Position numbers and translations under genes: made by a program. DNA of 64,000 nt, taken from assembly GCF_004661485.1 (NCBI RefSeq), contig NZ_PQVH01000008.1, forward strand, positions 372,001 through 436,000. Direction: 5' to 3'. Positions within the stretch are counted from its first letter, which is position 1. Every line of letters begins with the position of its first letter. Shown in pieces: positions 11,128 to 20,871 of this stretch. Below the pieces are notes generated by a model. The model saw only the letters and a list, made by a program, of their open reading frames with translations. It was not told the DNA's origin and made no database searches. The stretch comes from Methylotenera oryzisoli. GTDB lineage: Bacteria; Pseudomonadota; Gammaproteobacteria; Burkholderiales; Methylophilaceae.

Positions 11128-11535
11128 ATGATTAATAAATTTGATGCGGCTTTAAGCTTTCACCAAAATGCACTTAGAGTGCGTGGTCAGCGTCAGGAAC
11201 TGATTGCCGCAAATATTGCCAATGCAGATACGCCTAATTACAAAGCACGTGATTTAGACTTTGGCGCCGCGATGAAAAATGCAATGGCGGGCGTAGCAAA
11301 CAAAGAAGCATTCAATACAAACAAAACCTCAGATAAACATCTGGATGGCATTCCGTCCAGCATTGGCGGCGGTGCAATGTTTAGACCGATTATTCAAGGC
11401 AGTGTCGATGGCAATACCGTAGATATGGATGTGGAACGCAATCAATTTGCAGATAACGCGATTCGCTACGAAGCGAGTATTATCATGATTAATGGGCAGC
11501 TCAAAAAAATGCTCGCAGCGATTCAGGGGCAGTAA
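11128..11535 (+). CDS. flgB: Flagellar proximal rod protein FlgB
   Basis: FlgB forms part of the proximal rod of the basal body. The 135-residue length is standard. The flagellar bb_rod motif AANIANADTPNYKARDLDF is present at about residues 28-46, and the C-terminal coiled segment ends INGQLKKMLAAIQGQ. It is the first gene of the plus-strand rod/hook operon flgBCDEFG. A ribosome binding site (AAGGAAA) precedes the ATG. There is no cleavable signal peptide, as expected for a substrate of the flagellar export apparatus. Confidence 0.95.
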   Translation: MINKFDAALSFHQNALRVRGQRQELIAANIANADTPNYKARDLDFGAAMKNAMAGVANKEAFNTNKTSDKHLDGIPSSIGGGAMFRPIIQGSVDGNTVDMDVERNQFADNAIRYEASIIMINGQLKKMLAAIQGQ

Positions 11536-11617
11536 ACACTGCGTTTAGCACCAATTTAAAGCGCACCAAGCTTAGTTAAGCAAATGGTTGATACGGTAAA
11601 AGTTTAAGGGGAAGTCG

Positions 11618-12025
11618 ATGTCATTATTCAATGTGTTTAATATTTCTGGTTCAGCAATGAGCGCGCAAGCACAACGCTTAAACACCGTAGCCAGTAATCT
11701 TGCAAATGCAGATAGCGCAACTAGCGCCAATGGCACTCCTTATAAATCAAAACAAGTCGTTTTTAGCGCAATGCCTAGTAAATCTCCCGATGTGAGCGGC
11801 GTTAAGGTAACAAAAGTAGTTGAAGACAACTCTGCGCCAAGAATGCTGTATGACCCTAAACACCCATTAGCCAATGACAAAGGCTATGTAAGCATGCCAA
11901 ATGTTAATGTTACTGAAGAAATGGTAAATATGATTTCTGCTTCACGTGCTTACCAAAACAACGTAGAAACCATGAACGCAACAAAAACGATGTTGATGAA
12001 AACGCTGACTATCGGCCAAGGTTAA
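11618..12025 (+). CDS. flgC: Flagellar proximal rod protein FlgC
   Basis: FlgC is a proximal rod subunit. The 135 residues begin with the family motif FNISGSAMSAQAQRLNTVASN, followed by LANADSA. They end with the conserved C-terminal D0 helix region (NVNVTEEMVNMISASRAYQNNVETMNATKTMLMKTL), which packs with other axial proteins. It lies 82 bases after flgB, with a ribosome binding site (AAGGGGAAG) before the ATG. Confidence 0.96.
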   Translation: MSLFNVFNISGSAMSAQAQRLNTVASNLANADSATSANGTPYKSKQVVFSAMPSKSPDVSGVKVTKVVEDNSAPRMLYDPKHPLANDKGYVSMPNVNVTEEMVNMISASRAYQNNVETMNATKTMLMKTLTIGQG

Positions 12026-12083
12026 CCATTCAATCATTGAATAAAACCGAAGCCCCAAAAGCACATCAAACTAGGAGCCTTAA

Positions 12084-12758
12084 ATGACAACAGTAAACAC
12101 GACCAATACCGCATCACAAGCCCTGTTAGATGCTGTAAACAACAAGCAGAGCGCGACAACAACATCGGTGAACGATGCTCAAGATCGCTTTATGAAGCTG
12201 CTTGTTACCCAGATGAGAAACCAAGATCCGCTTAACCCAATGGACAATGCACAAGTAACCAGCCAAATGGCGCAGCTTTCAACCGTTACTGGCATTGATA
12301 AATTAAACAACACATTGGAAACATTAATCAGCAACGTGCAACTAGGGCAGTCATACCAAGCTTCCAGCATGATAGGCCGCAGCATACTTACCCCAGGCAA
12401 TACAATTCAAACTGCTGGTGAAGGTGGTTATTTTGGCGTGGAATTACCTATCGGCGCGGACAAAGTAAAGGTAAATATTAAAGACAGCGCAGGTGCCACA
12501 GTCAGAACCATTGAGTTAGGTAAACAAGATGCAGGCACAATACCGCTAACATGGGATGGCTTTAAGGATGATGGCACCGTTGCAGCAACCGGTAATTATA
12601 AGTTTGAAGTAAGCGCAACCATAGGCACCAATACAGCCGAATCTACCGCTTTAAGTTTTGCAAAAGTATTAAGCATTTCCAACTACCCAACAGGCGTTAA
12701 GCTGAATTTGAGCAACTTAATGACGGTTGATACCAGCGCAGTAAAAGAAATTTTTTAA
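12084..12758 (+). CDS. flgD: Flagellar hook assembly (cap) protein FlgD
   Basis: FlgD forms the scaffold cap on which hook subunits polymerise. The 224-residue protein has the conserved N-terminal segment DRFMKLLVTQMRNQDPLNPMDNAQVTSQMAQLSTVTGIDKLN (about residues 33-75), then GQSYQASSMIGR. A C-terminal FlgD Ig-like domain follows, with TWDGFKDDGTVAATGNYKFEV. The start has AGGAG upstream. It is third in the flgB-G operon. Confidence 0.96.
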   Translation: MTTVNTTNTASQALLDAVNNKQSATTTSVNDAQDRFMKLLVTQMRNQDPLNPMDNAQVTSQMAQLSTVTGIDKLNNTLETLISNVQLGQSYQASSMIGRSILTPGNTIQTAGEGGYFGVELPIGADKVKVNIKDSAGATVRTIELGKQDAGTIPLTWDGFKDDGTVAATGNYKFEVSATIGTNTAESTALSFAKVLSISNYPTGVKLNLSNLMTVDTSAVKEIF

Positions 12759-12814
12759 GCTCAACACATATTTAAGTGTTAGCAAATAAATAATTTAGCT
12801 CCAAGGAGAATAGC

Positions 12815-14065
12815 ATGAGTTTTCAACAAGGTTTAAGCGGTCTTAACGCAGCATCTAAACAGTTAGAAGTGATTGGCAACAACGTATCAAATGCAAACAC
12901 TGTAGGCTTTAAACAGTCTAGAGCGGAATTTGCCGATGTTTTTGCGAACTCAATTACCGGTGGTGGCGGAAGCCAGATTGGTATTGGGACCAACTTAGCT
13001 ACCGTAGCTCAGCAATTCACACAGGGCAACATTACTTCCACTAACAACTCTTTAGATATTGCGATTAATGGCAATGGCTTTTTCCGCATGTCATCAAACG
13101 GCGCTGTTACCTATACGCGTAACGGGCAGTTTCAATTAGATAAATTTGGCTATATTGTAGATTCTGCCAGCAAACGCTTGACTGGTTACGCAGCAGATAC
13201 TAACGGCAACATCTTAAGCGGTGCAGCGGTTGACTTACAAATCAATACTGCAGACATTCAACCGGTGGCAACTACTGAGATTGAAGGCACAATCAACCTT
13301 GACTCCAGAAACAACCCAATGCCTGCTGTACCCGCATTTGACCCAACCGATCCGACTACCTACAACAACTCAACCGCAGTAACGGTTTACGATAGCTTAG
13401 GCAACTCACATACACTACAGAATTTCTTCCGTAAAACAGCTGCCAATACTTGGAATGTTTACACAACGGTGGATGGCGTATCAACGCCAGCACTACCGGC
13501 AACTACAGCAGTAATGACCTTTACAGGCACTGGCGTTGCGCCAACCATTGTACCGGCACTACCTTCAGTCACGTTTACGCCACTAAACACCGCAACACCC
13601 CCAGTTGCTAACGGTGCGGCTAACGTTACCACGACAATCGACTACTCCAAGAGCACACAGTTCGGCTCTGCATTTAGCATTAACGCTTTATCACAAGATG
13701 GCTTCACCTCAGGCCGCCTATCTGGCTTTAATACTTCCAGCGATGGCACTATCGTTGGTCGATACAGCAATGGTCAATCTAAAAACCTAGGCCGTGTTGT
13801 GTTGTCTAGTTTTACCAACCCAAATGGTTTGCAATCATTAGGCGGTAACGCGTGGGCAGTCAGCGCAAGCTCTGGCCCAGCATTAACAGGCGCTCCAGGC
13901 AGTGGCTTATTAGGTGTATTGCAATCATCTGCGGTAGAGGACTCTAACGTGGATTTAACTGCCGAACTTGTGAATATGATTACAGCACAACGTGTTTACC
14001 AGGCCAATGCACAGACCATTAAAACGCAGGATCAGGTCTTACAAACGCTAGTAAACCTTCGTTAA
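12815..14065 (+). CDS. flgE: Flagellar hook protein FlgE
   Basis: FlgE is the structural subunit of the hook, the universal joint between rod and filament. The 416-residue protein has the axial D0/D1 signature at the N-terminus (SGLNAASKQLEVIGNNVSNANTVGFKQS) and the matching C-terminal helix (VDLTAELVNMITAQRVYQANAQTIKTQDQVLQTL). Between them is a threonine- and alanine-rich surface region with the SLDIAINGNGFF motif. AAGGAG precedes the ATG. Hook length would be set by the FliK proteins encoded at 26437 and possibly 34022. Confidence 0.96.
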   Translation: MSFQQGLSGLNAASKQLEVIGNNVSNANTVGFKQSRAEFADVFANSITGGGGSQIGIGTNLATVAQQFTQGNITSTNNSLDIAINGNGFFRMSSNGAVTYTRNGQFQLDKFGYIVDSASKRLTGYAADTNGNILSGAAVDLQINTADIQPVATTEIEGTINLDSRNNPMPAVPAFDPTDPTTYNNSTAVTVYDSLGNSHTLQNFFRKTAANTWNVYTTVDGVSTPALPATTAVMTFTGTGVAPTIVPALPSVTFTPLNTATPPVANGAANVTTTIDYSKSTQFGSAFSINALSQDGFTSGRLSGFNTSSDGTIVGRYSNGQSKNLGRVVLSSFTNPNGLQSLGGNAWAVSASSGPALTGAPGSGLLGVLQSSAVEDSNVDLTAELVNMITAQRVYQANAQTIKTQDQVLQTLVNLR

Positions 14066-14092
14066 TAGTTAGCAGCTAAAGGGAGCACCACA

Positions 14093-14833
14093 ATGGATCG
14101 CATGATATACACCGCAATGACAGGTGCGAAACATATCCTAGAGAAACAGGCAACAACCAGCCACAATCTGGCCAATGCCACGTCTACTGGCTTTAAATCA
14201 CAGATAGACTCGTTCCGGGCTGTGCCCGTGCTGGGAGAAGGCTTACCCACACGTGCTTTTGTGGTGGACTCAACCAGCGGCAGCGACTTTAACTCAGGTG
14301 CGATTCAATCAACTAATCGCAGCCTAGATATTGCAGTAAAAGGCGATGGCTGGCTGACGGTGCAACGTGCGGATGGCTCAGAAGCATACACACGTAACGG
14401 CTCACTAAAAACCAGCCCTAATGGCTTGCTACAAACAGCGAATGGACTCACCATCATGGGCGACGGTGGGCCAATCACTATCCCACCTGATGTAGCGGTG
14501 AGTATTGGTAAAGATGGTACCGTTTCTACAGTGAACAACCTAACGCTACCCGGCCCTTCAAATATTATTGGCCGCATCAAACTAGTTAACCCACCGCAGG
14601 CAAACTTGGTACGGGCTGACGATGGTTTATTTACCGCCAAAGACGGAAAACCAGCTACGGCAGACGCAAACGTCAGCGTAGTACAAGGTGCGTTAGAAAG
14701 CAGCAACGTGAATGTAGTAGATGCCATGGTCACGATGATTAGTTTGGCCAGACAATTTGAAACGCAAATGAAATTGATTCAAACCGCTGAGAATAACGCT
14801 AATAAAGCAAGTCAACTCCTGCAATTGACTTAA
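14093..14833 (+). CDS. flgF: Flagellar proximal rod protein FlgF
   Basis: FlgF is a proximal rod protein. The 246-residue length is typical. The N-terminus MDRMIYTAMTGAKHILEKQATTSHNLANATSTGFKSQ and the RSLDIAVKGDGWL segment are diagnostic for FlgF as opposed to FlgG. The C-terminal SSNVNVVDAMVTMISLARQFETQMKLIQTAE closes the axial domain. It sits 27 bases after flgE, with AAGGGAG upstream of the ATG. Confidence 0.95.
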   Translation: MDRMIYTAMTGAKHILEKQATTSHNLANATSTGFKSQIDSFRAVPVLGEGLPTRAFVVDSTSGSDFNSGAIQSTNRSLDIAVKGDGWLTVQRADGSEAYTRNGSLKTSPNGLLQTANGLTIMGDGGPITIPPDVAVSIGKDGTVSTVNNLTLPGPSNIIGRIKLVNPPQANLVRADDGLFTAKDGKPATADANVSVVQGALESSNVNVVDAMVTMISLARQFETQMKLIQTAENNANKASQLLQLT

Positions 14834-14927
14834 CAGCATATCGGTTATGATGAAATTATTGTAACAATCTATCAGTACACTTTAGGCAAAAACAGTTAAC
14901 TATTGACTGTGATTAAAGGGAAATAAA

Positions 14928-15710
14928 ATGATACGCTCACTATGGATATCTAAAACTGGTCTAGATGCTCAACAGACGCAAATGGACGTGATCTCAAACA
15001 ACTTAGCCAACGTAAGCACTAATGGCTTTAAAAGATCACGCGCTGTGTTTGAAGATTTGCTCTATCAAACCATCAGACAGCCTGGTGCACAAACATCCCA
15101 ACAAACACAGTTGCCTTCTGGTCTGCAATTAGGCACAGGCGTTAGACCAGTCGCTACTGAACGTATTTTTACACAAGGTAATTTGCAGCAAACCGGCAAT
15201 GATAAAGACGTAGCCATCCAAGGTGCTGGTTTCTTTCAGGTTTTACTGCCAGATGGCACAACGGCTTACACAAGAGACGGCGCGTTTCAAGTGGACTTTC
15301 AAGGCCAATTGGTGACTTCTAGCGGCTTCTCTGTACAACCGCCAATTACCGTACCAACGAATGCACAAACGCTGACAATTGGCCGTGATGGTACCGTGTC
15401 AGTCACATTAGCCGGCTCTACAGCTGTGACGCAAATTGGTCAATTACAACTATCAACCTTTATCAATCCGGCCGGTTTACAAGGTAACGGTGAAAATTTA
15501 TACGTTGAAACGGCCGCATCTGGCACCGCCAACGCAAACACCCCAGGTACAAACGGCGCAGGTTTACTTACACAAGGTTTTGTGGAGACATCAAACGTTA
15601 ACGTAGTGGAAGAGTTGGTAAATATGATTCAAACTCAACGCGCCTACGAAATTAACAGTAAAGCAATTACGACATCTGACCAAATGTTGCAGAAACTAAC
15701 ACAGATGTAA
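14928..15710 (+). CDS. flgG: Flagellar distal rod protein FlgG
   Basis: FlgG builds the distal rod that crosses the periplasm. The 260-residue protein starts with the hallmark [47 protein letters not shown]. It contains [19 protein letters not shown] and ends with the strongly conserved [36 protein letters not shown] lies shortly upstream of the ATG. It is the last rod gene before the ring genes flgH and flgI. Confidence 0.97.
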   Translation: MIRSLWISKTGLDAQQTQMDVISNNLANVSTNGFKRSRAVFEDLLYQTIRQPGAQTSQQTQLPSGLQLGTGVRPVATERIFTQGNLQQTGNDKDVAIQGAGFFQVLLPDGTTAYTRDGAFQVDFQGQLVTSSGFSVQPPITVPTNAQTLTIGRDGTVSVTLAGSTAVTQIGQLQLSTFINPAGLQGNGENLYVETAASGTANANTPGTNGAGLLTQGFVETSNVNVVEELVNMIQTQRAYEINSKAITTSDQMLQKLTQM

Positions 15711-15830
15711 GCTTAAACTGGTGATAAAATTAAGGGATAACCTAACAAACTTTAAAAAAGCATATATACAAACCAACACATACAAAGATGCATTTTTAAG
15801 GTTTTATTGTCAGAACATCAAGAGGCAATC

Positions 15831-16613
15831 ATGCTGAATACCACGCAAGGTAAATTGCTAAATACGACAATCAAACCGGTAGTGAATACAAAAACACACC
15901 TAGTGACTGTAAACAGAAAATTTAGCCGTAGTCTAGCTGCAGTATTTGCAGCCACCCTACTCTACGGTTGCGCAGTAACGCCCACCTCTATCGTCAACCA
16001 GCCAACAACAGCAAGAGCACCATCAATCGGCAATGTCACTAATAACAATGGTGGCATATATAACGCCGCATCGTATCGCCCGATGTTTGAAGATCACCGC
16101 CCACGCTTTATCGGCGATATTGTAACGATCAATATTACAGAAAATACTTCTGCCACCAAGGCAAATGGCAGCTCTGGGAGTAAAGAAGGCTCTGTCAGCT
16201 TTGATACCAATGCAAAACTCGGAGATAACATCCCAGTGGTTGGCGGCTTGGTATCAAGACTACCATTTGCAAAACTTGGCTCTGCGTCAGCTAGCTCTGA
16301 CAACTCCTATACTGACGATGCCGCCGCTAATGCAAAAAATGTATTCAGCGGCTCATTAACCACAACAGTCGTTGATGTGTTACCAAACGGCAACTTGGTG
16401 GTGAGCGGAGAAAAACAAGTTGCGCTGGATAAAGGGACTGAGTTCATTCGGTTCTCTGGTGTAGTTAACCCAGACACGATATCCTTAGGCAATACAGTGC
16501 CTTCGACAAAAGTTGCAGATGCACGAATAGAATATAGAACCAACACCAAAATTGATGGCGCGGCGGTTGCATCGATATTTGCTCGCTTTTTCTTAAGCGT
16601 GAGCCCATGGTAG
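15831..16613 (+). CDS. flgH: Flagellar L-ring lipoprotein FlgH
   Basis: FlgH forms the outer-membrane L ring, the bushing for the rod. I take the ATG at 15831, which has AGAGG six bases upstream, rather than a TTG at 15807 in the same frame without one; this gives 260 residues. A long basic N-terminus precedes a hydrophobic stretch and the lipobox Leu-Tyr-Gly-Cys (Cys about 47), predicting lipidation. FlgH-family segments include FIGDIVTINITENTSATK and NGNLVVSGEKQVALDKGTEFIRFSGVVNP. The end is IDGAAVASIFARFFLSVSPW. Confidence 0.93.
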   Translation: MLNTTQGKLLNTTIKPVVNTKTHLVTVNRKFSRSLAAVFAATLLYGCAVTPTSIVNQPTTARAPSIGNVTNNNGGIYNAASYRPMFEDHRPRFIGDIVTINITENTSATKANGSSGSKEGSVSFDTNAKLGDNIPVVGGLVSRLPFAKLGSASASSDNSYTDDAAANAKNVFSGSLTTTVVDVLPNGNLVVSGEKQVALDKGTEFIRFSGVVNPDTISLGNTVPSTKVADARIEYRTNTKIDGAAVASIFARFFLSVSPW

Positions 16614-16620
16614 AAATCAT

Positions 16621-17793
16621 ATGGCACAACTATCCAACATGAATGTTTCAACAATACAGATCCAGCGTTTTCAGAAAATCGTTAAGCGCTTAATGCTGCC
16701 CTGCATCCTGCTAATCAGCTCAACGCTCTGCATGACAACAACTACCCTTGCGCATGCAGAGCGACTCAAAGACCTTGCCTCTATTCAGGGCGTGCGTACC
16801 AACCAGCTTATCGGTTACGGCTTAGTGGTTGGTTTGGATGGCACTGGTGACCAAACCGTACAAACACCATTTACAGTACAAAGCATTATTAGCATGATGC
16901 AACAAATGGGCGTAAATTTACCGCCCGGCACATCATTACAGCTTAAGAACGTAGCTGCAGTGATAGTCACCAGCAGCTTACCTGCCTTCGCGCAACCAGG
17001 ACAAAATCTAGACGTTACAGTGTCATCTATGGGTAACGCAAAAAGCCTCAGGGGCGGCACACTGCTGATGACACCACTCAAAGGTGCAGATGGCCAAGTG
17101 TACGCAATGGCGCAAGGTAGCTTGGTTGTGGGCGGTGTTGGCGCATCGGCCAATGGCGCACAAACCCAAGTCAATCACTTGAGTGTAGGTAGGATTACTG
17201 CAGGTGCAACCGTTGAACGTGCGGTACCATCGAATATCAGCCAAAACAACACATTTAACTTAGAGTTAAAAGACTCAGACTTTTCTACAGCATCGTTAGT
17301 GGTTGACGCTGTAAACCGCCAATTTGGTCAAAATACTGCACTTGCACAAAATGGTCGCGTGATTCAAATTAACCCGCCGGCCAATTATAGCCGTGTTGCA
17401 TTTTTAGCGGCTCTGGAGAGCTTAAACGTAGCGCCAGCAGCAAGCTATGCAAAAGTCATTGTCAACGCGCGCACAGGTTCAGTGGTAATGAACCAGACAG
17501 TGACACTTGAAAGCTGCGCAGTATCGCATGGCAATTTAACTGTTACGATTAATACAGACCCTGTAATCAGCCAGCCAGGAGCATTGGCGAGTGGCCAAAC
17601 TGTTGCAACGGCGCGTTCAGAAATCGACATTAAGAAAGACCCAGGACAAGTAGTTAAACTAGACAGCGGTGCCAATCTCTCTGATGTGGTGAAAGCGCTA
17701 AACGCTATTGGCGCAACACCACAAGACTTGCTTGCGATATTACAGGCAATGAAAGCGGCTGGCTCACTACGTGCTGAGCTGGAAGTCATTTAA
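16621..17793 (+). CDS. flgI: Flagellar P-ring protein FlgI
   Basis: FlgI forms the periplasmic P ring around the rod. The 390-residue product has a signal peptide with its hydrophobic core at about residues 25-40 and probable cleavage after AHA. The strongly conserved mature start is ERLKDLASIQGVRTNQLIGYGLVVGLDGTGDQT. The C-terminus LNAIGATPQDLLAILQAMKAAGSLRAELEVI is diagnostic. The exact start is uncertain: no clear ribosome binding site precedes the first ATG, and in-frame ATGs lie within the next 75 bases. It follows flgH by 7 bases and needs FlgA for assembly. Confidence 0.95.
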   Translation: MAQLSNMNVSTIQIQRFQKIVKRLMLPCILLISSTLCMTTTTLAHAERLKDLASIQGVRTNQLIGYGLVVGLDGTGDQTVQTPFTVQSIISMMQQMGVNLPPGTSLQLKNVAAVIVTSSLPAFAQPGQNLDVTVSSMGNAKSLRGGTLLMTPLKGADGQVYAMAQGSLVVGGVGASANGAQTQVNHLSVGRITAGATVERAVPSNISQNNTFNLELKDSDFSTASLVVDAVNRQFGQNTALAQNGRVIQINPPANYSRVAFLAALESLNVAPAASYAKVIVNARTGSVVMNQTVTLESCAVSHGNLTVTINTDPVISQPGALASGQTVATARSEIDIKKDPGQVVKLDSGANLSDVVKALNAIGATPQDLLAILQAMKAAGSLRAELEVI

Positions 17794-17805
17794 CACCAGC
17801 AAGCC

Positions 17806-18792
17806 ATGACCAACAACATTAATACTAATAATAGCAGCATCACCAACAAAGCAGATTTGTCGGGTAATCTTGCCATTGATGCAAACAGCCTTAATAACCT
17901 GAAACAGGCAGCAAAAGAAAACTCACCTGAAGCAATCAAGGGCGTAGCTAAGCAATTTGAAGCTATTTTCATGAACATGATGCTAAAAAGCATGCGTGAT
18001 GCAACACCGCAAGATGGTTTGTTAGATAACGACCAAAGCCGCACGTTTATCAGCATGTTAGACCAGCAGCTGACGAGCAACCTCTCATCTAAAGGCCTGG
18101 GCTTAGCGGACGTGCTGGCAAGGCAATTGAGCAAAAATGGCTACGGTACAAACAGTACGCTTGAACAGGCAGTGGATAACAATACAACCGCTACAGATAA
18201 ACAATCTGGACTGAATGAAAACTTAATCGGCAATCCATTTCTCAATCAAGCCCAAATTGCACTGCAACAAAATGCTAGCCGTTTAGGTCGAACCACTAAA
18301 GATGCTTCTGATTTTAAACCACTCAATGACGACAGTAGCGCTGACAGTTTCCAACGAAAAATGGCACAACATGCCGAAGCTGCAAGCCGTGTCACTGGTA
18401 TCCCTGCAAATTTAATGCTGGGTCAAGCCGCGCTAGAAAGTGGATGGGGGAAGCGTGAGCTTAGAGGTGCCGATGGCACTGCAAGTAACAACCTATTTGG
18501 CATTAAAGCCACTGGCAACTGGGGTGGTAAGGTGGTTGAAGCGGTAACTACAGAATACGTGAATGGCATTAAACAAAAGCGCATCGAGAAATTTCGCGCA
18601 TATGATAGCTACGCAGACTCATTTAAAGATTTTGCTAACCTAATGCGCAATACTCCGCGCTATGAAAACGTAATGGCTAACTTGGATAACGTACAAGGCT
18701 ACGCAAAAGCTATGCAAAAAGCAGGATACGCGACTGATCCAAATTATGCAGAAAAACTCACAAACGTGATTAAAAAAGTGTCATCATCATAA
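17806..18792 (+). CDS. flgJ: Peptidoglycan hydrolase FlgJ (rod cap plus glucosaminidase)
   Basis: FlgJ caps the growing rod and digests the cell wall so the rod can pass. The 328-residue protein has the rod-binding domain at about residues 35-110 (GVAKQFEAIFMNMMLKSMRDA, then LDQQLTSNLSSKGLGLADVL). After a variable linker comes a C-terminal GH73-like glucosaminidase domain (about 185-325) with PANLMLGQAALESGWGKRE, whose glutamate is the likely catalytic acid. The fused hydrolase is typical of beta- and gammaproteobacteria. It starts 12 bases after flgI. Confidence 0.95.
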   Translation: MTNNINTNNSSITNKADLSGNLAIDANSLNNLKQAAKENSPEAIKGVAKQFEAIFMNMMLKSMRDATPQDGLLDNDQSRTFISMLDQQLTSNLSSKGLGLADVLARQLSKNGYGTNSTLEQAVDNNTTATDKQSGLNENLIGNPFLNQAQIALQQNASRLGRTTKDASDFKPLNDDSSADSFQRKMAQHAEAASRVTGIPANLMLGQAALESGWGKRELRGADGTASNNLFGIKATGNWGGKVVEAVTTEYVNGIKQKRIEKFRAYDSYADSFKDFANLMRNTPRYENVMANLDNVQGYAKAMQKAGYATDPNYAEKLTNVIKKVSSS

Positions 18793-18814
18793 AAAGTAAT
18801 CACCTTCCATGGCC

Positions 18815-18841
18815 TAAAGTTTTAACATTTGATGCCGTCAT
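18815..18841 (+). promoter_or_regulatory. Sigma-28 promoter candidate of flgK-flgL
   Basis: A perfect TAAAGTTT -35 element is followed after 11 bases by GCCGTCAT, which keeps the GCCG core of the FliA -10 consensus. It lies 35 bases upstream of the flgK start, as the late flgKL promoter does in enteric bacteria. Confidence 0.65.
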
Positions 18842-18876
18842 ACAATATATGAAATTAGTTAAAGTGAGTCGCTACC

Positions 18877-20850
18877 ATGGCCTCTAACATCTTAAATATC
18901 GGAAAAAGTGCACTTGCTGCGGCGCAGGTTGGCATCAGCACGACTGGTCACAATATCGCTAATGCTTCGACACCTGGCTACTCAAGACAAGTCGTTGTGC
19001 AAGCTGCGGCGCAATCACAAAACTTCGGATATGGTTTTGTTGGTCAAGGGACTGAAATTGCCTCAGTCACCAGGATTTTTAATGATATATTAGCGGCTCA
19101 AGCCGTGCGCAGTCAGTCAAATAGCTCAAGCGCTAATACTTACTTGTCACAAATGACATCTATCAACGATATGTTGTCAAACTCAACCGCTGGCCTTAAC
19201 CCGGCAATGAGTGATTTTTTTGGCGCGGTACAAAAATTAAGTGCGAATCCGAGTGACATTCCTACTCGCCAGTCCATGCTGTCATATGCACAATCCCTTG
19301 CGAGTCGTTTTCAGACCACCAATAATCGCTTAAATGAAATCCGCGATAGCGTAAACACACAACTTACCTCTAGCGTAAGCCTTGTTAATACCTATGCAAC
19401 ACAAATTGCTGGGCTAAACGATGTCATTGAGAAAGCCGTCAGTGCAAACGGCAGCACGCCTAACGACTTAATGGACCAAAGAGATCAGCTTGTATTAGAA
19501 CTAAGCAAGCAAATCAAAACTACCGTCGTGTCTCAAGGGCAAGGTGGCTATAACGTATACGTAGGTAACGGCTTGCCGTTGGTTGTGGGTAAAGAAACCT
19601 TTAACATACTGACAACCCCTTCACCTACCGATCCTAGCCGCCTTGAGGTTGCATACCAATCTAACAATAAAACAACTGTTCTAGGCACCAATAGTTTGCC
19701 GGGCGGCGTTATCGGCGGCTTATTGCAATTCCGCGCTGAATCCTTAGATCCAGTACAAAATCAAATAGGTCAGATTGCAGTAGTGTTGGGAGATACTTTC
19801 AACTCACAACTGATGCAGGGTTTTGACTTAGACGGTAACCTTGGGTCAGCGCTGTTTAGCATCCCTGACCCCTTGGTCAACTCCAATGCATACAACTCAG
19901 GTCCTACCACAACGCCAGCAAATGCAACTCCAGCAGAAGTAGCTGCTAAGATAGTGGATGCAAAGGCGCTGACCACAAGCGACTACAAGCTACAATATGA
20001 CGGCACTAGCTACAATGTAACAAGGTTAAGCGACAACACAACACAAAGCTTTAGCAGCCTGCCTGCAAATATAGACGGCTTAACGATTAGCCAGACTTCA
20101 GGCGCTATGTTGGCTGGCGATAACTTTTTAATCAAACCGACGCAAAATGCTGCAACCAAAATTACACTAGCAATTACAGATGCAAGAAAGCTTGCTGTTG
20201 GCGGTAGCATACTCAGCTCAACTGCCAATGTCGCCAATACAGGCTCAGCCAGCATTAGTACCCCAGTTGCTAGCAGCACATATGCATCAAGCCCGATCGC
20301 CAGTCCATTTAATCTAACTTATAATGCCGGCGCACCGAATACACTGACGGGCTTTATTGCGACCGAACCAGTGACGGTCACTTCTAACGGAACATCTGTC
20401 ACCTATGCAGCAGGCGCGCCTGTAACGTTTATTAACGGCGCAACCATCACTACTGCTGGTGTAAGTTTTGTGATTTCAGGAACGCCAAGCAATGGTGACC
20501 AATTTACAATCACACCAGGCAGTGTTACTGGCCCTAGTGACAATACTAATGGCTTATTGCTAGCCAAGTTACAAAATGCTGACACCATTACCGGCAACAA
20601 GAGTTATTCAGACGCTTTCGGCCAGATGGTCAATGGCGTAGGTAATAAGACGCGAGAGCTTAATATATTAAGCGTATCAGAGGGGCAAGTGCTGGAGCAA
20701 ATCAATGCCTCAGTTCAGTCTGAGTCTGGCGTGAATCTGGACGAAGAGGCAACCAATCTGATACGTTACCAGCAAGCATATCAAGCTGCAGGGAAAATGA
20801 TGCAAATTGCGAGTCAACTATTTGATGTGCTATTGCAGCTTGGCACCTAG
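18877..20850 (+). CDS. flgK: Hook-filament junction protein FlgK (HAP1)
   Basis: FlgK is the first of two adaptor rings joining hook to filament. The 657-residue protein has the axial N-terminus LNIGKSALAAAQVGISTTGHNIANASTPGYSRQ and the FlgK-specific DLMDQRDQLVLELSKQI. It ends with the C-terminal helix SGVNLDEEATNLIRYQQAYQAAGKMMQIASQLFDVLLQL. The central region (about residues 350-560) is rich in serine, threonine and alanine and forms the variable outer domains. It is probably transcribed from the sigma-28 site upstream and chaperoned by FlgN. Confidence 0.96.
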   Translation: MASNILNIGKSALAAAQVGISTTGHNIANASTPGYSRQVVVQAAAQSQNFGYGFVGQGTEIASVTRIFNDILAAQAVRSQSNSSSANTYLSQMTSINDMLSNSTAGLNPAMSDFFGAVQKLSANPSDIPTRQSMLSYAQSLASRFQTTNNRLNEIRDSVNTQLTSSVSLVNTYATQIAGLNDVIEKAVSANGSTPNDLMDQRDQLVLELSKQIKTTVVSQGQGGYNVYVGNGLPLVVGKETFNILTTPSPTDPSRLEVAYQSNNKTTVLGTNSLPGGVIGGLLQFRAESLDPVQNQIGQIAVVLGDTFNSQLMQGFDLDGNLGSALFSIPDPLVNSNAYNSGPTTTPANATPAEVAAKIVDAKALTTSDYKLQYDGTSYNVTRLSDNTTQSFSSLPANIDGLTISQTSGAMLAGDNFLIKPTQNAATKITLAITDARKLAVGGSILSSTANVANTGSASISTPVASSTYASSPIASPFNLTYNAGAPNTLTGFIATEPVTVTSNGTSVTYAAGAPVTFINGATITTAGVSFVISGTPSNGDQFTITPGSVTGPSDNTNGLLLAKLQNADTITGNKSYSDAFGQMVNGVGNKTRELNILSVSEGQVLEQINASVQSESGVNLDEEATNLIRYQQAYQAAGKMMQIASQLFDVLLQLGT

Positions 20851-20871
20851 TCAATAGCTTAAGGAGTTACC

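Noticed and set aside
12179-17244. Several antisense open frames opposite flgD, flgF, flgH and flgI
   Set aside because: They overlap strongly conserved flagellar genes completely and show no domain or ribosome binding site.
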